64,000 bases of DNA from Paenibacillus sp. FJAT-26967 (GTDB lineage: Bacteria > Bacillota > Bacilli > Paenibacillales > NBRC-103111). Both the position numbers and the translations under genes were made by a program. The DNA lies in the NCBI RefSeq assembly GCF_001541095.1, contig NZ_LMXH01000007.1:72391-136390 (forward strand). The letters are read 5' to 3'. The notes under the pieces are model-generated. The model worked only from the letters and a program-made list of their open reading frames with translations. It made no database searches and was not told the DNA's origin. Shown one piece after another: positions 36,326-43,724 of the stretch (position 1 is the stretch's first letter; the number at the start of each line of letters is the position of its first letter).

Positions 36326-36407
36326 GGCGGACGATAAACTAAACCTCCTGCCGCTTCTTCCCCAGAAGAGCTGCAGGTGCGGACGATGAAGAACCCGCCG
36401 CGCCTCC

Positions 36408-37925
36408 CTATTTCAAAAGCCCCGCTTTCGCCAGATAATCCTTGGCGGTCTGTTCGGTCGAAGCTCCCTCTACATTCACCTTGTAATTCATTTCGCGCAT
36501 CTCATCATCGGTAATTTTACCGGCCAATTGATTCAGCACATCCCGGAGTTCCGGATGCTTATCGAGTGTTTCGGTACGGAGTACCGGAGCGCCCTGATAA
36601 GGCGGGAACAGCTCCTTGTCATCCTGAAGCGTCGTAAGATTGTACTGTCTCAGTTCGCTATCCGTAGAGTAGGCGTCCACCATCGTGATATCTCCTGACT
36701 GGATCGCCTGATATCGGATTTTGGGCTCCATTTTGCTCAGGTTAGGGAAAGTAAGTCCGTAGAGCTTCTGGATACCCTTATAGCCGTCCTCACGATCGGA
36801 GAATTCGAGGGTGAAGCCCGCTTTGATGGTGTTCTGCACCTTCTGAAGGTCGGAGATGGTCTTCAGGTTCTGCTTCTGCGCCAGGTCCGCCGTGACGGCT
36901 AACGCATACGTATTGTTATAAGCCATAGGCTCCAGCATCTCCATGCCGAACTTATCCAGCATTCCTTGGCGCGCCTGGTCGTAGACCTGCTTGCGGTCTG
37001 TGCTGACCGGCGTTTCTTTAATAAATTCCGAGATCGCCGTCCCTGTAAATTCCGGATAAATGTCGATCTCGCCGGACTTAAGAGCATTGAAGACGAACGA
37101 AGTCTTGCCGAGCCCCGGCTTCAGTTCGACCGTAAGGTCCGTGTCCTGCTCAATGAGCTGCTTGTACATCTGAATGAGAATTTCCGGCTCGGCGCCAAGT
37201 TTCCCCGCGATCACCAGATTCTTATCCTTGCCTCCCGTGAAATACGGAATTACGATCAGCAGCGCAGCGACCAGTACGGCCGCACCTGCGACTGGCAGGA
37301 AGCGGCGGAAGGACAACCGTTCGAAGCCGCGCAGCAGCAGGTCGAACAAAATCGCCAGCAGCGCTGCCGGTATTGCGCCGAGAATAATCAGCGCCGAATC
37401 GTTGCGGTCGATTCCGAGCAGAATCAGCTCGCCGAGGCCGCCCGCTCCGATCAAAGCCGCCAGGGTCGCGGTGCTGATGATCAGGACCGTAGCGGTCCGG
37501 ATGCCCGCGAGGATGACGGGCAGCGCAAGCGGCAGCTCTACCTTGAGCAGCCGCTTGCGGCTGTTCATCCCCATGGCCCGCGAAGCTTCGATCAGAGACG
37601 GATCGACTTCCTTGATCCCTGTGTAGGTATTGCGCAGAATCGGCAGCAGAGCATAAATGACCAGCGCAATTACAGCCGGCACTCGGCCTATGCCGAATAA
37701 GGGAATCAGCATCCCGAGCAGCGCCAGAGACGGTATCGTCTGAAGTACGGCCGTAACGCCGATGATGCTTTCAGCCGCCTTGGGCTTCCGGGTCAAATAT
37801 ATTCCCAGCGGAATAGCGATTAGCAGGGCAAAAAAGAGAGCAATCACCGACAGGATCATATGATCTATAATGGCTCCCAGCAATTGCGATTGTCTTTCCT
37901 GGAACACCTGGAAAAATGTATTCAT
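36408..37925 (-). CDS. Fused ABC permease/substrate-binding protein, osmolyte or betaine-like (OpuF/EgtU type)
   Basis: 505 aa. The N-terminal ~210 residues are an OpuBB-type permease with about six membrane helices and the EAS-RAMGMNS coupling loop. After a seventh helix (VAGAAVLVAALLIVIPYF) comes a fused extracytoplasmic binding domain from about 235 (LVIAGKLGAEPEILIQMYKQ, KPGLGKTSFVFNALKSGEID, PEFTGTA, NNTYALAV). Such fusions transport quaternary amines (glycine betaine, carnitine, choline) or ergothioneine; which one cannot be read here. The start overlaps the stop of the ATPase gene by 4 bases, so they are translationally coupled. Confidence 0.92.
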   Translation of the reverse strand: MNTFFQVFQERQSQLLGAIIDHMILSVIALFFALLIAIPLGIYLTRKPKAAESIIGVTAVLQTIPSLALLGMLIPLFGIGRVPAVIALVIYALLPILRNTYTGIKEVDPSLIEASRAMGMNSRKRLLKVELPLALPVILAGIRTATVLIISTATLAALIGAGGLGELILLGIDRNDSALIILGAIPAALLAILFDLLLRGFERLSFRRFLPVAGAAVLVAALLIVIPYFTGGKDKNLVIAGKLGAEPEILIQMYKQLIEQDTDLTVELKPGLGKTSFVFNALKSGEIDIYPEFTGTAISEFIKETPVSTDRKQVYDQARQGMLDKFGMEMLEPMAYNNTYALAVTADLAQKQNLKTISDLQKVQNTIKAGFTLEFSDREDGYKGIQKLYGLTFPNLSKMEPKIRYQAIQSGDITMVDAYSTDSELRQYNLTTLQDDKELFPPYQGAPVLRTETLDKHPELRDVLNQLAGKITDDEMREMNYKVNVEGASTEQTAKDYLAKAGLLK

Positions 37926-38926
37926 TGGACAGCACCCGCCTTGACCCGTTCCGACATGAATTGCAAGAGAGATTGCCGCGTAATGCTGCCGAGTATCGCG
38001 CCATTCTTCTCCACGATGATGCTGTCATCCGCCGCAAAAAGCTCCAAAGCATCTTCCAGCGTGGTGTCCGCGCTCACAACCGCAGCGGGCGCCGGGGTCC
38101 CCGCTATGGCGCCAGCTCCCGCGTGATCCGCATGGACCTCAGTGCGGCCGGCTGCCCGCAAGATCTCTTCGAGCGTCAGATTCCCGCTGAACATCGACTG
38201 CCTCGATGCTCCGCCGACGAATTGCCGGACGAAATCGCTGGCCGGATGCTCCAAGAAGCCCTGCGGCGTATCGAGCTGCTCGATTCTGCCTTCGTTCATG
38301 AGGCAGATGCGGTCTCCGAGCTTCAGCGCTTCTTGAATATCGTGGGTAACGAACACGATTGTTTTCTTAATGCGATTCTGAAGCTCGAGCAAATCATTCT
38401 GCAGCTTCTCGCGGCTGAGCGGGTCCAGTGCACTGAACGGCTCGTCCATCAGAATAATCCCAGGATCTGAAGCCAGGGCCCGGATCACTCCGATCCGCTG
38501 CTGCTGTCCGCCGGACAGCTCGGCCGGCTTGCGGGAGCGGTACTCGGCCGGGTCCAGCCCGACCATCTCCAGCAGCTCATCCACCCTTTTGCTTATGCGG
38601 CTGCGCTCCCATTTCCTCAGCTCCGGAACGATGGAAATGTTCTCTTCGATTGTCATATGCGGGAACAGCGCAATCTGCTGGAGTACATAACCGATGTTCC
38701 AGCGCAGCTCATGGATGTCGTACTCGCTGATTTTTTTACCGTTAATCCACAGGGTGCCTTCCGACAGCGGGATTAGTCGGTTGATCATTTTTAGCGTAGT
38801 CGTTTTACCGCAGCCGCTAGGACCGATCAACACAAAAAATTCACCCTCCCGGATCGTCAAATCCAGAGAGTCTACGGCTGTCACATTACCTGCGTAATGC
38901 TTGGATACATTCTCAAAACGGATCAT
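37922..38926 (-). CDS. ABC transporter ATP-binding protein with CBS domains (OpuCA/OpuBA type)
   Basis: 334 aa ATPase energising the fused permease. Walker A is GPSGCGKTTT, the signature LSGGQQQR, and Walker B IILMDEPFSALD, followed by FVTHDIQEAL. Residues from about 245 on form tandem CBS-like segments (VSADTTLEDALELFAADDSI, KNGAILGSITRQSLL), the regulatory module of the Opu family that senses ionic strength or nucleotides. The frame is open to 39010, but AAAGGAG sits just before the ATG at 38926. First gene of a two-gene operon. Confidence 0.94.
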   Translation of the reverse strand: MIRFENVSKHYAGNVTAVDSLDLTIREGEFFVLIGPSGCGKTTTLKMINRLIPLSEGTLWINGKKISEYDIHELRWNIGYVLQQIALFPHMTIEENISIVPELRKWERSRISKRVDELLEMVGLDPAEYRSRKPAELSGGQQQRIGVIRALASDPGIILMDEPFSALDPLSREKLQNDLLELQNRIKKTIVFVTHDIQEALKLGDRICLMNEGRIEQLDTPQGFLEHPASDFVRQFVGGASRQSMFSGNLTLEEILRAAGRTEVHADHAGAGAIAGTPAPAAVVSADTTLEDALELFAADDSIIVEKNGAILGSITRQSLLQFMSERVKAGAVQ

Positions 38927-39106
38927 AAAGTTCTCCTTTACCGGCGGCTCAATTCCTTCCATACATATGCGGGTGTGTCTGTTCATAAGCTTATTTTGTA
39001 TGAGCCCCATAACGGCCTGTTTGTTTCTTCTATATAATAGCCGCTAAACGCATAAATGAATCTCTTCCGTACCTGTCTAGGCGGGGAAACTATTGGTAAA
39101 ACAAAA

Positions 39107-39220
39107 ATACGCGAGGACCGACAAAGCATCGATCGCCGCGTATTATTCAGATAATCATCTCTATACAACATAAACAGCATTGACTATTTCTTCATTTGAA
39201 ATATAGTCAATGTTGTTTAT
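39107..39220. terminator. Two consecutive hairpins ending the SDR pair
   Basis: AATACGCG/CGCGTATT (39107-39144), then a long inverted repeat of about 20 bp built on ATAAACA...CATTGACTAT and ATAGTCAATG...TGTTTAT (39170-39220). They lie between the end of the SDR gene and the start of the ABC operon. Confidence 0.65.
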
Positions 39221-39244
39221 ATATTGAATGAAGCCAAAAGCGTA

Positions 39245-40051
39245 TTAGCCTTGACTCTTGGCAGCCAATTCCCGAAAATCGGGAGCTGTAGGGTTAGAGA
39301 GGTAGTGACCGCCCTCTACCTGCAGAGTTTGACCGGTAACGAATTTGGATTCATCCGAAGCAAAGAACAGAACCGCGCTCGCAATATCATCCGCTTCGCC
39401 ATGATAGGGAAGGGCGTTGTATTTTCCGAAAATTTCCAGCATTTGCGGAGGAATGTTGTTCTTCGCAGCCGGAGTCAGTATGAGTCCGGGCGCTACGCCG
39501 TTGCAGCGGATATTCTGGCGGCCGTATTGAGCCGCTACGTATTTGGTCACATTTACAACCGCAGCTTTGGAAGCTCCGTATGCAAGACGGATCACGTCTC
39601 CGGCAAAAGCAGCCATGGAAGCCGTATTAATGATGGACCCGCCGCCCGCTTCGATCATATGAGGAATGGCATATTTGCAGCCGATAACCACACTCTTAAG
39701 ATTTACATTCATCAAACGGTCCCATTCGTCCAGATCAATGTTCACTACATCCAGATCTTTCTGAAGATTCGTTAAGCCTACGTTGTTGAACAGCACATGA
39801 ATAGCACCGAACTTCTCAACAGTTAGGTCGATCGTCGCTTTAATGGATTCTTCTTTGGAAGCATCCAGGAATATACCGATAGCTTCGCCGCCCTGGCTGA
39901 CGATTTCCTGCGCCGCCTGCTCGGCTCCGGCTTGATTGAAGTCGGCAATTACGACTTTAGCGCCTTCTTTGGCAAACATTTGAGCGGTGGCAAGACCGAT
40001 GCCCGATGCTCCGCCTGTTACAATAGCTACTTTACCTTGTACGCGTCCCAT
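39245..40051 (-). CDS. SDR-family oxidoreductase
   Basis: 268 aa classical SDR: TGGASGIG near residue 13, NNVG at about 90, the catalytic Ser in the NTASMAAFAG segment and YGASK near 155, ending in GQTLQVEGGHYLS. AAAGGAG lies 9 bases before the ATG at 40051; the in-frame extension to 40093 would run into an intergenic hairpin. It follows another SDR gene on the same strand with a very stable hairpin between them. Substrate unknown. Confidence 0.9.
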   Translation of the reverse strand: MGRVQGKVAIVTGGASGIGLATAQMFAKEGAKVVIADFNQAGAEQAAQEIVSQGGEAIGIFLDASKEESIKATIDLTVEKFGAIHVLFNNVGLTNLQKDLDVVNIDLDEWDRLMNVNLKSVVIGCKYAIPHMIEAGGGSIINTASMAAFAGDVIRLAYGASKAAVVNVTKYVAAQYGRQNIRCNGVAPGLILTPAAKNNIPPQMLEIFGKYNALPYHGEADDIASAVLFFASDESKFVTGQTLQVEGGHYLSNPTAPDFRELAAKSQG

Positions 40052-40074
40052 AGATGTCTTCTCCTTTAAGTTGG

Positions 40075-40111
40075 AAGCGGCTACCGGCGGCATTACCGCC
40101 GGTAGCCGCTT
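40075..40111. repeat. Perfect 16-bp inverted repeat between two SDR genes
   Basis: AAGCGGCTACCGGCGG (40075-40090) and CCGCCGGTAGCCGCTT (40096-40111) with a 5-base loop. No T run follows on the minus strand, and the next gene's ribosome binding site begins only a few bases later. It could be an mRNA-stability or attenuation hairpin rather than a simple terminator. Confidence 0.7.
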
Positions 40112-40141
40112 GTCCTATGTTGTATTGTATAACCGCTTATA

Positions 40142-40891
40142 TTATCGCAGCATAATGGAGCCGCCGTCCACCATCAAGGTTTGACCGGTCATGTAATCGG
40201 AATCGGAGCTTGCCAGGAACACCGCTACACGGCCGATATCCTGTTCAGGATCGCCCATTTTGCGGAGCGGAATCTTGTTCACCGTAGCTTCATATTCCGC
40301 CGGGAAATGCTGCTTCCAGTTCTCTACGCCCGGTGTATAAGCGATAGGGGAAATCAGATTGACATTGATCCCGTCCGGACCCCACTCGTTCGCCACGACA
40401 CGGGTAAGACCGCGGATCGCTTCTTTGGCAGCCGCATAGGAAGCCTGATTCAGCATACCATTGAGACCGGCGCCGGAAGCGAAGTTGATTACTTTGCCCT
40501 TCGTCGCTTTCAGATGAGGGTAGCATTCCTGCATGAAATAATAGGTCGGATAGAAACCGGTATTGAATGACAGGGCCAGCACATCATCCGTCGTATCAAC
40601 AAAAGGCATCTGCTTGGAAACATGGGCATTGTTGACCATAATATCCAGCTTGCCGAATGTTGACACGGTTTCTTCTACGATACTTTTAATGACCGCGCGG
40701 TCCGTAATGTCACCTTTGATGAATTTACCCTGGCTGAGCTCGTTGAGTTCTTGCTCCGTAGCTCTGCCCTTCTCTTCGTTGACGTCAACGATCACAATTT
40801 TCGCGCCTTCCTTGGCCATCGCATGGGCCATCCCTCTGCCGATTCCGGAAGCGCCGCCTGTAATAATCGCGACTTTATCTTGTAATCTCAC
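40142..40891 (-). CDS. SDR-family oxidoreductase
   Basis: About 249 aa. TGGASGIG at residue 11, VNNAHVSKQ in place of the usual NNAG, the catalytic Ser in NFASGAG and YAAAK near 155; ends in TGQTLMVDGGSIML. The ORF reaches the ATG at 40909, but AGGTGGAG lies 5-6 bases before an in-frame GTG at 40891, which gives the typical MRLQDKVAIITGG start. Cotranscribed with the next SDR gene, possibly acting on the same compound. Confidence 0.88.
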   Translation of the reverse strand: MRLQDKVAIITGGASGIGRGMAHAMAKEGAKIVIVDVNEEKGRATEQELNELSQGKFIKGDITDRAVIKSIVEETVSTFGKLDIMVNNAHVSKQMPFVDTTDDVLALSFNTGFYPTYYFMQECYPHLKATKGKVINFASGAGLNGMLNQASYAAAKEAIRGLTRVVANEWGPDGINVNLISPIAYTPGVENWKQHFPAEYEATVNKIPLRKMGDPEQDIGRVAVFLASSDSDYMTGQTLMVDGGSIMLR

Positions 40892-41267
40892 AATAACTCC
40901 ACCTCTCATAAGATGTTATATTTTTAAGCCATATTTCTAACATACGCCTTTTAATCGGCAAAAACAATTTTCTCCCCAGCCGTTCAACAGACTGACAAAA
41001 AGTGAGTGATTTGATGGGCAAATTTTACTGGATACATTGGACAAAACGCTATATTCCACACCCTTGGGAACTGTTCCAGTATTTGCAGGAAAGACCGCTT
41101 TTAGTCATAAGATCTTTTATACAGGATGCTTCCAATTTATAAAATAGGTGCACCCTCTTGCACCTCCCGGAAATAAAAAATATGCCTGATTAGGCACGGA
41201 GCTTCATGTTATAGGAGACAGAGCGTTATCTATGCTGCCTTTGCTTCGGAATTTGCCGGTAATAATA
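40892..41267. other. Intergenic region with short hairpins
   Basis: About 380 bases between the SDR promoter side and the MORN gene's end. It contains AGGTGCA/TGCACCT (41146-41165) and TGCCT/AGGCA (41180-41194). A 46-codon frame at 41002-41142 has no convincing ribosome binding site and is not called. Confidence 0.45.
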
Positions 41268-41292
41268 AAAGGCCCCTCCCGGGGCCCTTTAT
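41268..41292 (-). terminator. Terminator of the MORN-repeat gene
   Basis: AAAGG-CCCC and GGGG-CCCTTT arms just past the stop; on the minus strand a TTTTATTATT tail follows. Confidence 0.8.
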
Positions 41293-41298
41293 ATTCCC

Positions 41299-42885
41299 TT
41301 ACTTCCCGTCCGGATAAAACTTCATCGTCATTTCCCCTGCCGGAAGTTCGTAACTTAAATCAGCTTCGGCATAAGTAATCCCCTCGTAAGTAACCCGGGT
41401 GTAACAATGATCGACACCCAGCACATTCCCCCAGTGCTCCTGCACGTAGCTGTTCATCCATTCCTTCTTCGCTTGTTCGGGCAGCTCCTTGAACTGGACT
41501 AAAGCTTCCCGGGTCGGCATATCGAGAATCATGATGGCCTCATTCGGATTTAAGCCGTACATGTTGCCCTCGTCGATTCCGTCTATTACTTGCTGGTTGA
41601 TTTCCTTCTTCAGCTTCATAGCTTTATAGTAAGTCGAATTCATGTCAGGCTCGGAAGTTTTATAAGAGTCTTGCTCATAGTAGCCGCTCGATATGACTTT
41701 ACCCGAAGAATCGGACCGCTTGCCGATTCCCTCCGCCCGGCCGTCATATACTTCTCCTTCATAGATATCACCGTTCTCGTATAGGATTCTGCCCTCCCCT
41801 GATTTCATGAAATATTTAAACTGACCTTCGTAGTTTAATCTGCCGTCAGGCCCGTACCACTTCCCGGCCCCATGGGGAATGTCGTCCAGAAAATCTCCCT
41901 CATACATCACTTGACCCTGCATCAAGGAACTATAGAGCTTCCCCTTGCCCTGCTTGAGGCCATTCACGAACTGCCCCTCGTAATTGAGATGACCGCCGCT
42001 GTACGTTTTACCAATTCCGTTAGGGGTACCATCCACAAATTCTCCCGTGTAATACAAGCTTCCATCTTCGAAATAATATTTTCCGCTTCCTGTCCGGATA
42101 TTATCTGTATAATTGCCTTCGTACTTTACTTTTCCATCTTGGTAATAGAGCTTACCGGTCCCTTCTCTAGCTCCGTCAGCAAATTCTCCGATATAGTATG
42201 AACCGTCATCGTAAATCATTTTCCCGTGCCCGTTTGCAAGATTGCCGCCAAATTGCCCTTCGTAATACGAAGATGGATTATCCAGATCAAACTGTTTGCC
42301 CATACCTTCCATGCTGCCGGACTTAAAGTCTCCTTCGTACCATAGTTTACCTTGATAAAAGTAACTTCCTTTCCCTTCTTTGATCCCGCCTGCCCGATCA
42401 CCCTTATACACAAGATCGCCTGAATAGAGCAGATCGTTGGTATTGGATTTAAGCGTCGAATTTATATGAATCATTTGGCTGACATCAGAATCCCCGCTCC
42501 AGGCTACGGCTCTTCCTGTTGCTTCTCCTACAAAGCGCAGGGGAATGAAGGTCGTGCCGTTTGTTAGTCTAGCCGGGACAGCCAGTGTCATCGTTTCGCC
42601 ATTGACAACAGCCGCAGGCTGATTGATGGCAAGCGAAATCGTCCACCCGCCCTTTTTACCGGAAACCGTCTGTGTATCTGCATCCCAGAGAACCTCAATC
42701 CCGAACTTTTCAAAAAGAGGACGGAAAGGAACCAGTGTGACTCCATCCTCCACATAAGGCTCTTCATCAAAATTCATTAATTCGGCGTCCACAAACACGA
42801 GGATCTGAGGTGCCTGGGCATACATGTTGGCTGGCATGCACAGCAATAAAGCCAAGACCATTGCAGTTAACCATTGTTTCTTCAA
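41299..42885 (-). CDS. Secreted MORN-repeat protein with copper-amine-oxidase-like stalk domain
   Basis: 528 aa exported protein with a signal peptide to about residue 24. Residues ~28-145 form a stalk domain of the Copper_amine_oxid_N type (VDAELMNFDEEPYVEDGVTL, VPFRPLFEKFGIEVLWDADT, TFIPLRFVGEATGRAV). From about 158 to 395 there are ten or so MORN repeats (YEGDFKSGSMEGMGKQF, YIGEFADGAREGTGKLYY and so on), a beta-hairpin array usually binding lipids or proteins. The last ~130 residues are a helical/beta tail. TTG start behind AAAGGAG (9 bases). Role unknown, probably cell-surface. Confidence 0.88.
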   Translation of the reverse strand: MKKQWLTAMVLALLLCMPANMYAQAPQILVFVDAELMNFDEEPYVEDGVTLVPFRPLFEKFGIEVLWDADTQTVSGKKGGWTISLAINQPAAVVNGETMTLAVPARLTNGTTFIPLRFVGEATGRAVAWSGDSDVSQMIHINSTLKSNTNDLLYSGDLVYKGDRAGGIKEGKGSYFYQGKLWYEGDFKSGSMEGMGKQFDLDNPSSYYEGQFGGNLANGHGKMIYDDGSYYIGEFADGAREGTGKLYYQDGKVKYEGNYTDNIRTGSGKYYFEDGSLYYTGEFVDGTPNGIGKTYSGGHLNYEGQFVNGLKQGKGKLYSSLMQGQVMYEGDFLDDIPHGAGKWYGPDGRLNYEGQFKYFMKSGEGRILYENGDIYEGEVYDGRAEGIGKRSDSSGKVISSGYYEQDSYKTSEPDMNSTYYKAMKLKKEINQQVIDGIDEGNMYGLNPNEAIMILDMPTREALVQFKELPEQAKKEWMNSYVQEHWGNVLGVDHCYTRVTYEGITYAEADLSYELPAGEMTMKFYPDGK

Positions 42886-42988
42886 GTGATTGTTCTCCTT
42901 TGGATATGGTGTAGTTGTTTACTTATTTTTCCTCCCGATTATATTCGCTGTATGCAGGGTCAAGTTCCTCCGGAATTCGCTGTCTCAA

Positions 42989-43024
42989 TAAAAAAAGCCG
43001 AGGCAGTTAAATACTGCCTGGCTT
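42989..43024 (-). terminator. Terminator of the SLOG-protein gene
   Basis: AAGCCGAGGCAGT pairs with ACTGCCTGGCTT; the minus strand continues with seven T's. Confidence 0.85.
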
Positions 43025-43038
43025 GTGGTATGTCCCAT

Positions 43039-43596
43039 TTATTCAAATCCCCTTATGTTCTCTTCATCCGCAATGTTCTGCACATCCTCCGGGGTGATAA
43101 GCATGCACACGTAACCTTCGTCCTCCTGCTTCTTGAGGGCACGTTCCTTCATGAACTTCGGACTTCCCTCTCCCGCTTCTTCGTCATAGAACAGCAGGAT
43201 CCCATCGGTTTTGCGCAGCAGCAGATCATCTCTGGCTTTCAGCTGCCACACTCCGCTGTAAGGCTGTTTGCTGACGGCCGCATAATAATCGACCCCTTGA
43301 AGAATCCGTCTGTAAAAGTCCTGTTTATCCTCTTTCCACTTCTCTTCCGGATTCTCGTAAGCCGTAATGACCGACAGCTGCAAGTGCGGATACAGCTTCT
43401 TCAGCTCAATGACAACCTCGCAAGCCCACAGATCGACGCCGTACTGGCCGGCCGTAATGACCCATTCGAGCCCTTCCTCGATAAGGGGAACGAGCTTGCC
43501 GGCGATCGCTTTTTTGATATAGGGAATGCCTTCATGCTTCTCGTTAAAAATATTCAGCTCATGCGCCCGGTAGCCGGTGACGAGGAGGTTCTTCAT
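43039..43596 (-). CDS. SLOG-superfamily protein, YpsA/DUF1273 type
   Basis: 185 aa Rossmann-like SLOG fold, thought to bind nucleotide-like ligands. MKNLLVTGYRAHELNIF at the start and EGLEWVITAGQYGVDLWACE (the GxxxGxD-type ligand loop) are the YpsA/DUF1273 hallmarks; TDGILLFYDEEAGEGSPKFM is the second motif. ATG at 43596, with AAGGAG 11 bases upstream. It follows the Pnkp gene on the same strand after 128 bases and precedes a terminator, so it may be the last gene of the RNA-repair operon. SLOG proteins recur in nucleotide-signalling and conflict loci. Confidence 0.88.
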   Translation of the reverse strand: MKNLLVTGYRAHELNIFNEKHEGIPYIKKAIAGKLVPLIEEGLEWVITAGQYGVDLWACEVVIELKKLYPHLQLSVITAYENPEEKWKEDKQDFYRRILQGVDYYAAVSKQPYSGVWQLKARDDLLLRKTDGILLFYDEEAGEGSPKFMKERALKKQEDEGYVCMLITPEDVQNIADEENIRGFE

Positions 43597-43724
43597 GCTC
43601 GGTAACTCCTTCAAAGCAGTTTATGTGCCAGAATAGCCGGCATCTCATACTTGGATATGGATTATATCAGAAAGTCCATGTATTGGATACTATCGCCATC
43701 CCCCGGCCTCAGCCTCCCCCATGT

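Noticed and set aside
41002-41142. 46-codon ORF in the gap between the SDR and MORN genes
   Set aside because: Weak start context and no recognisable features.
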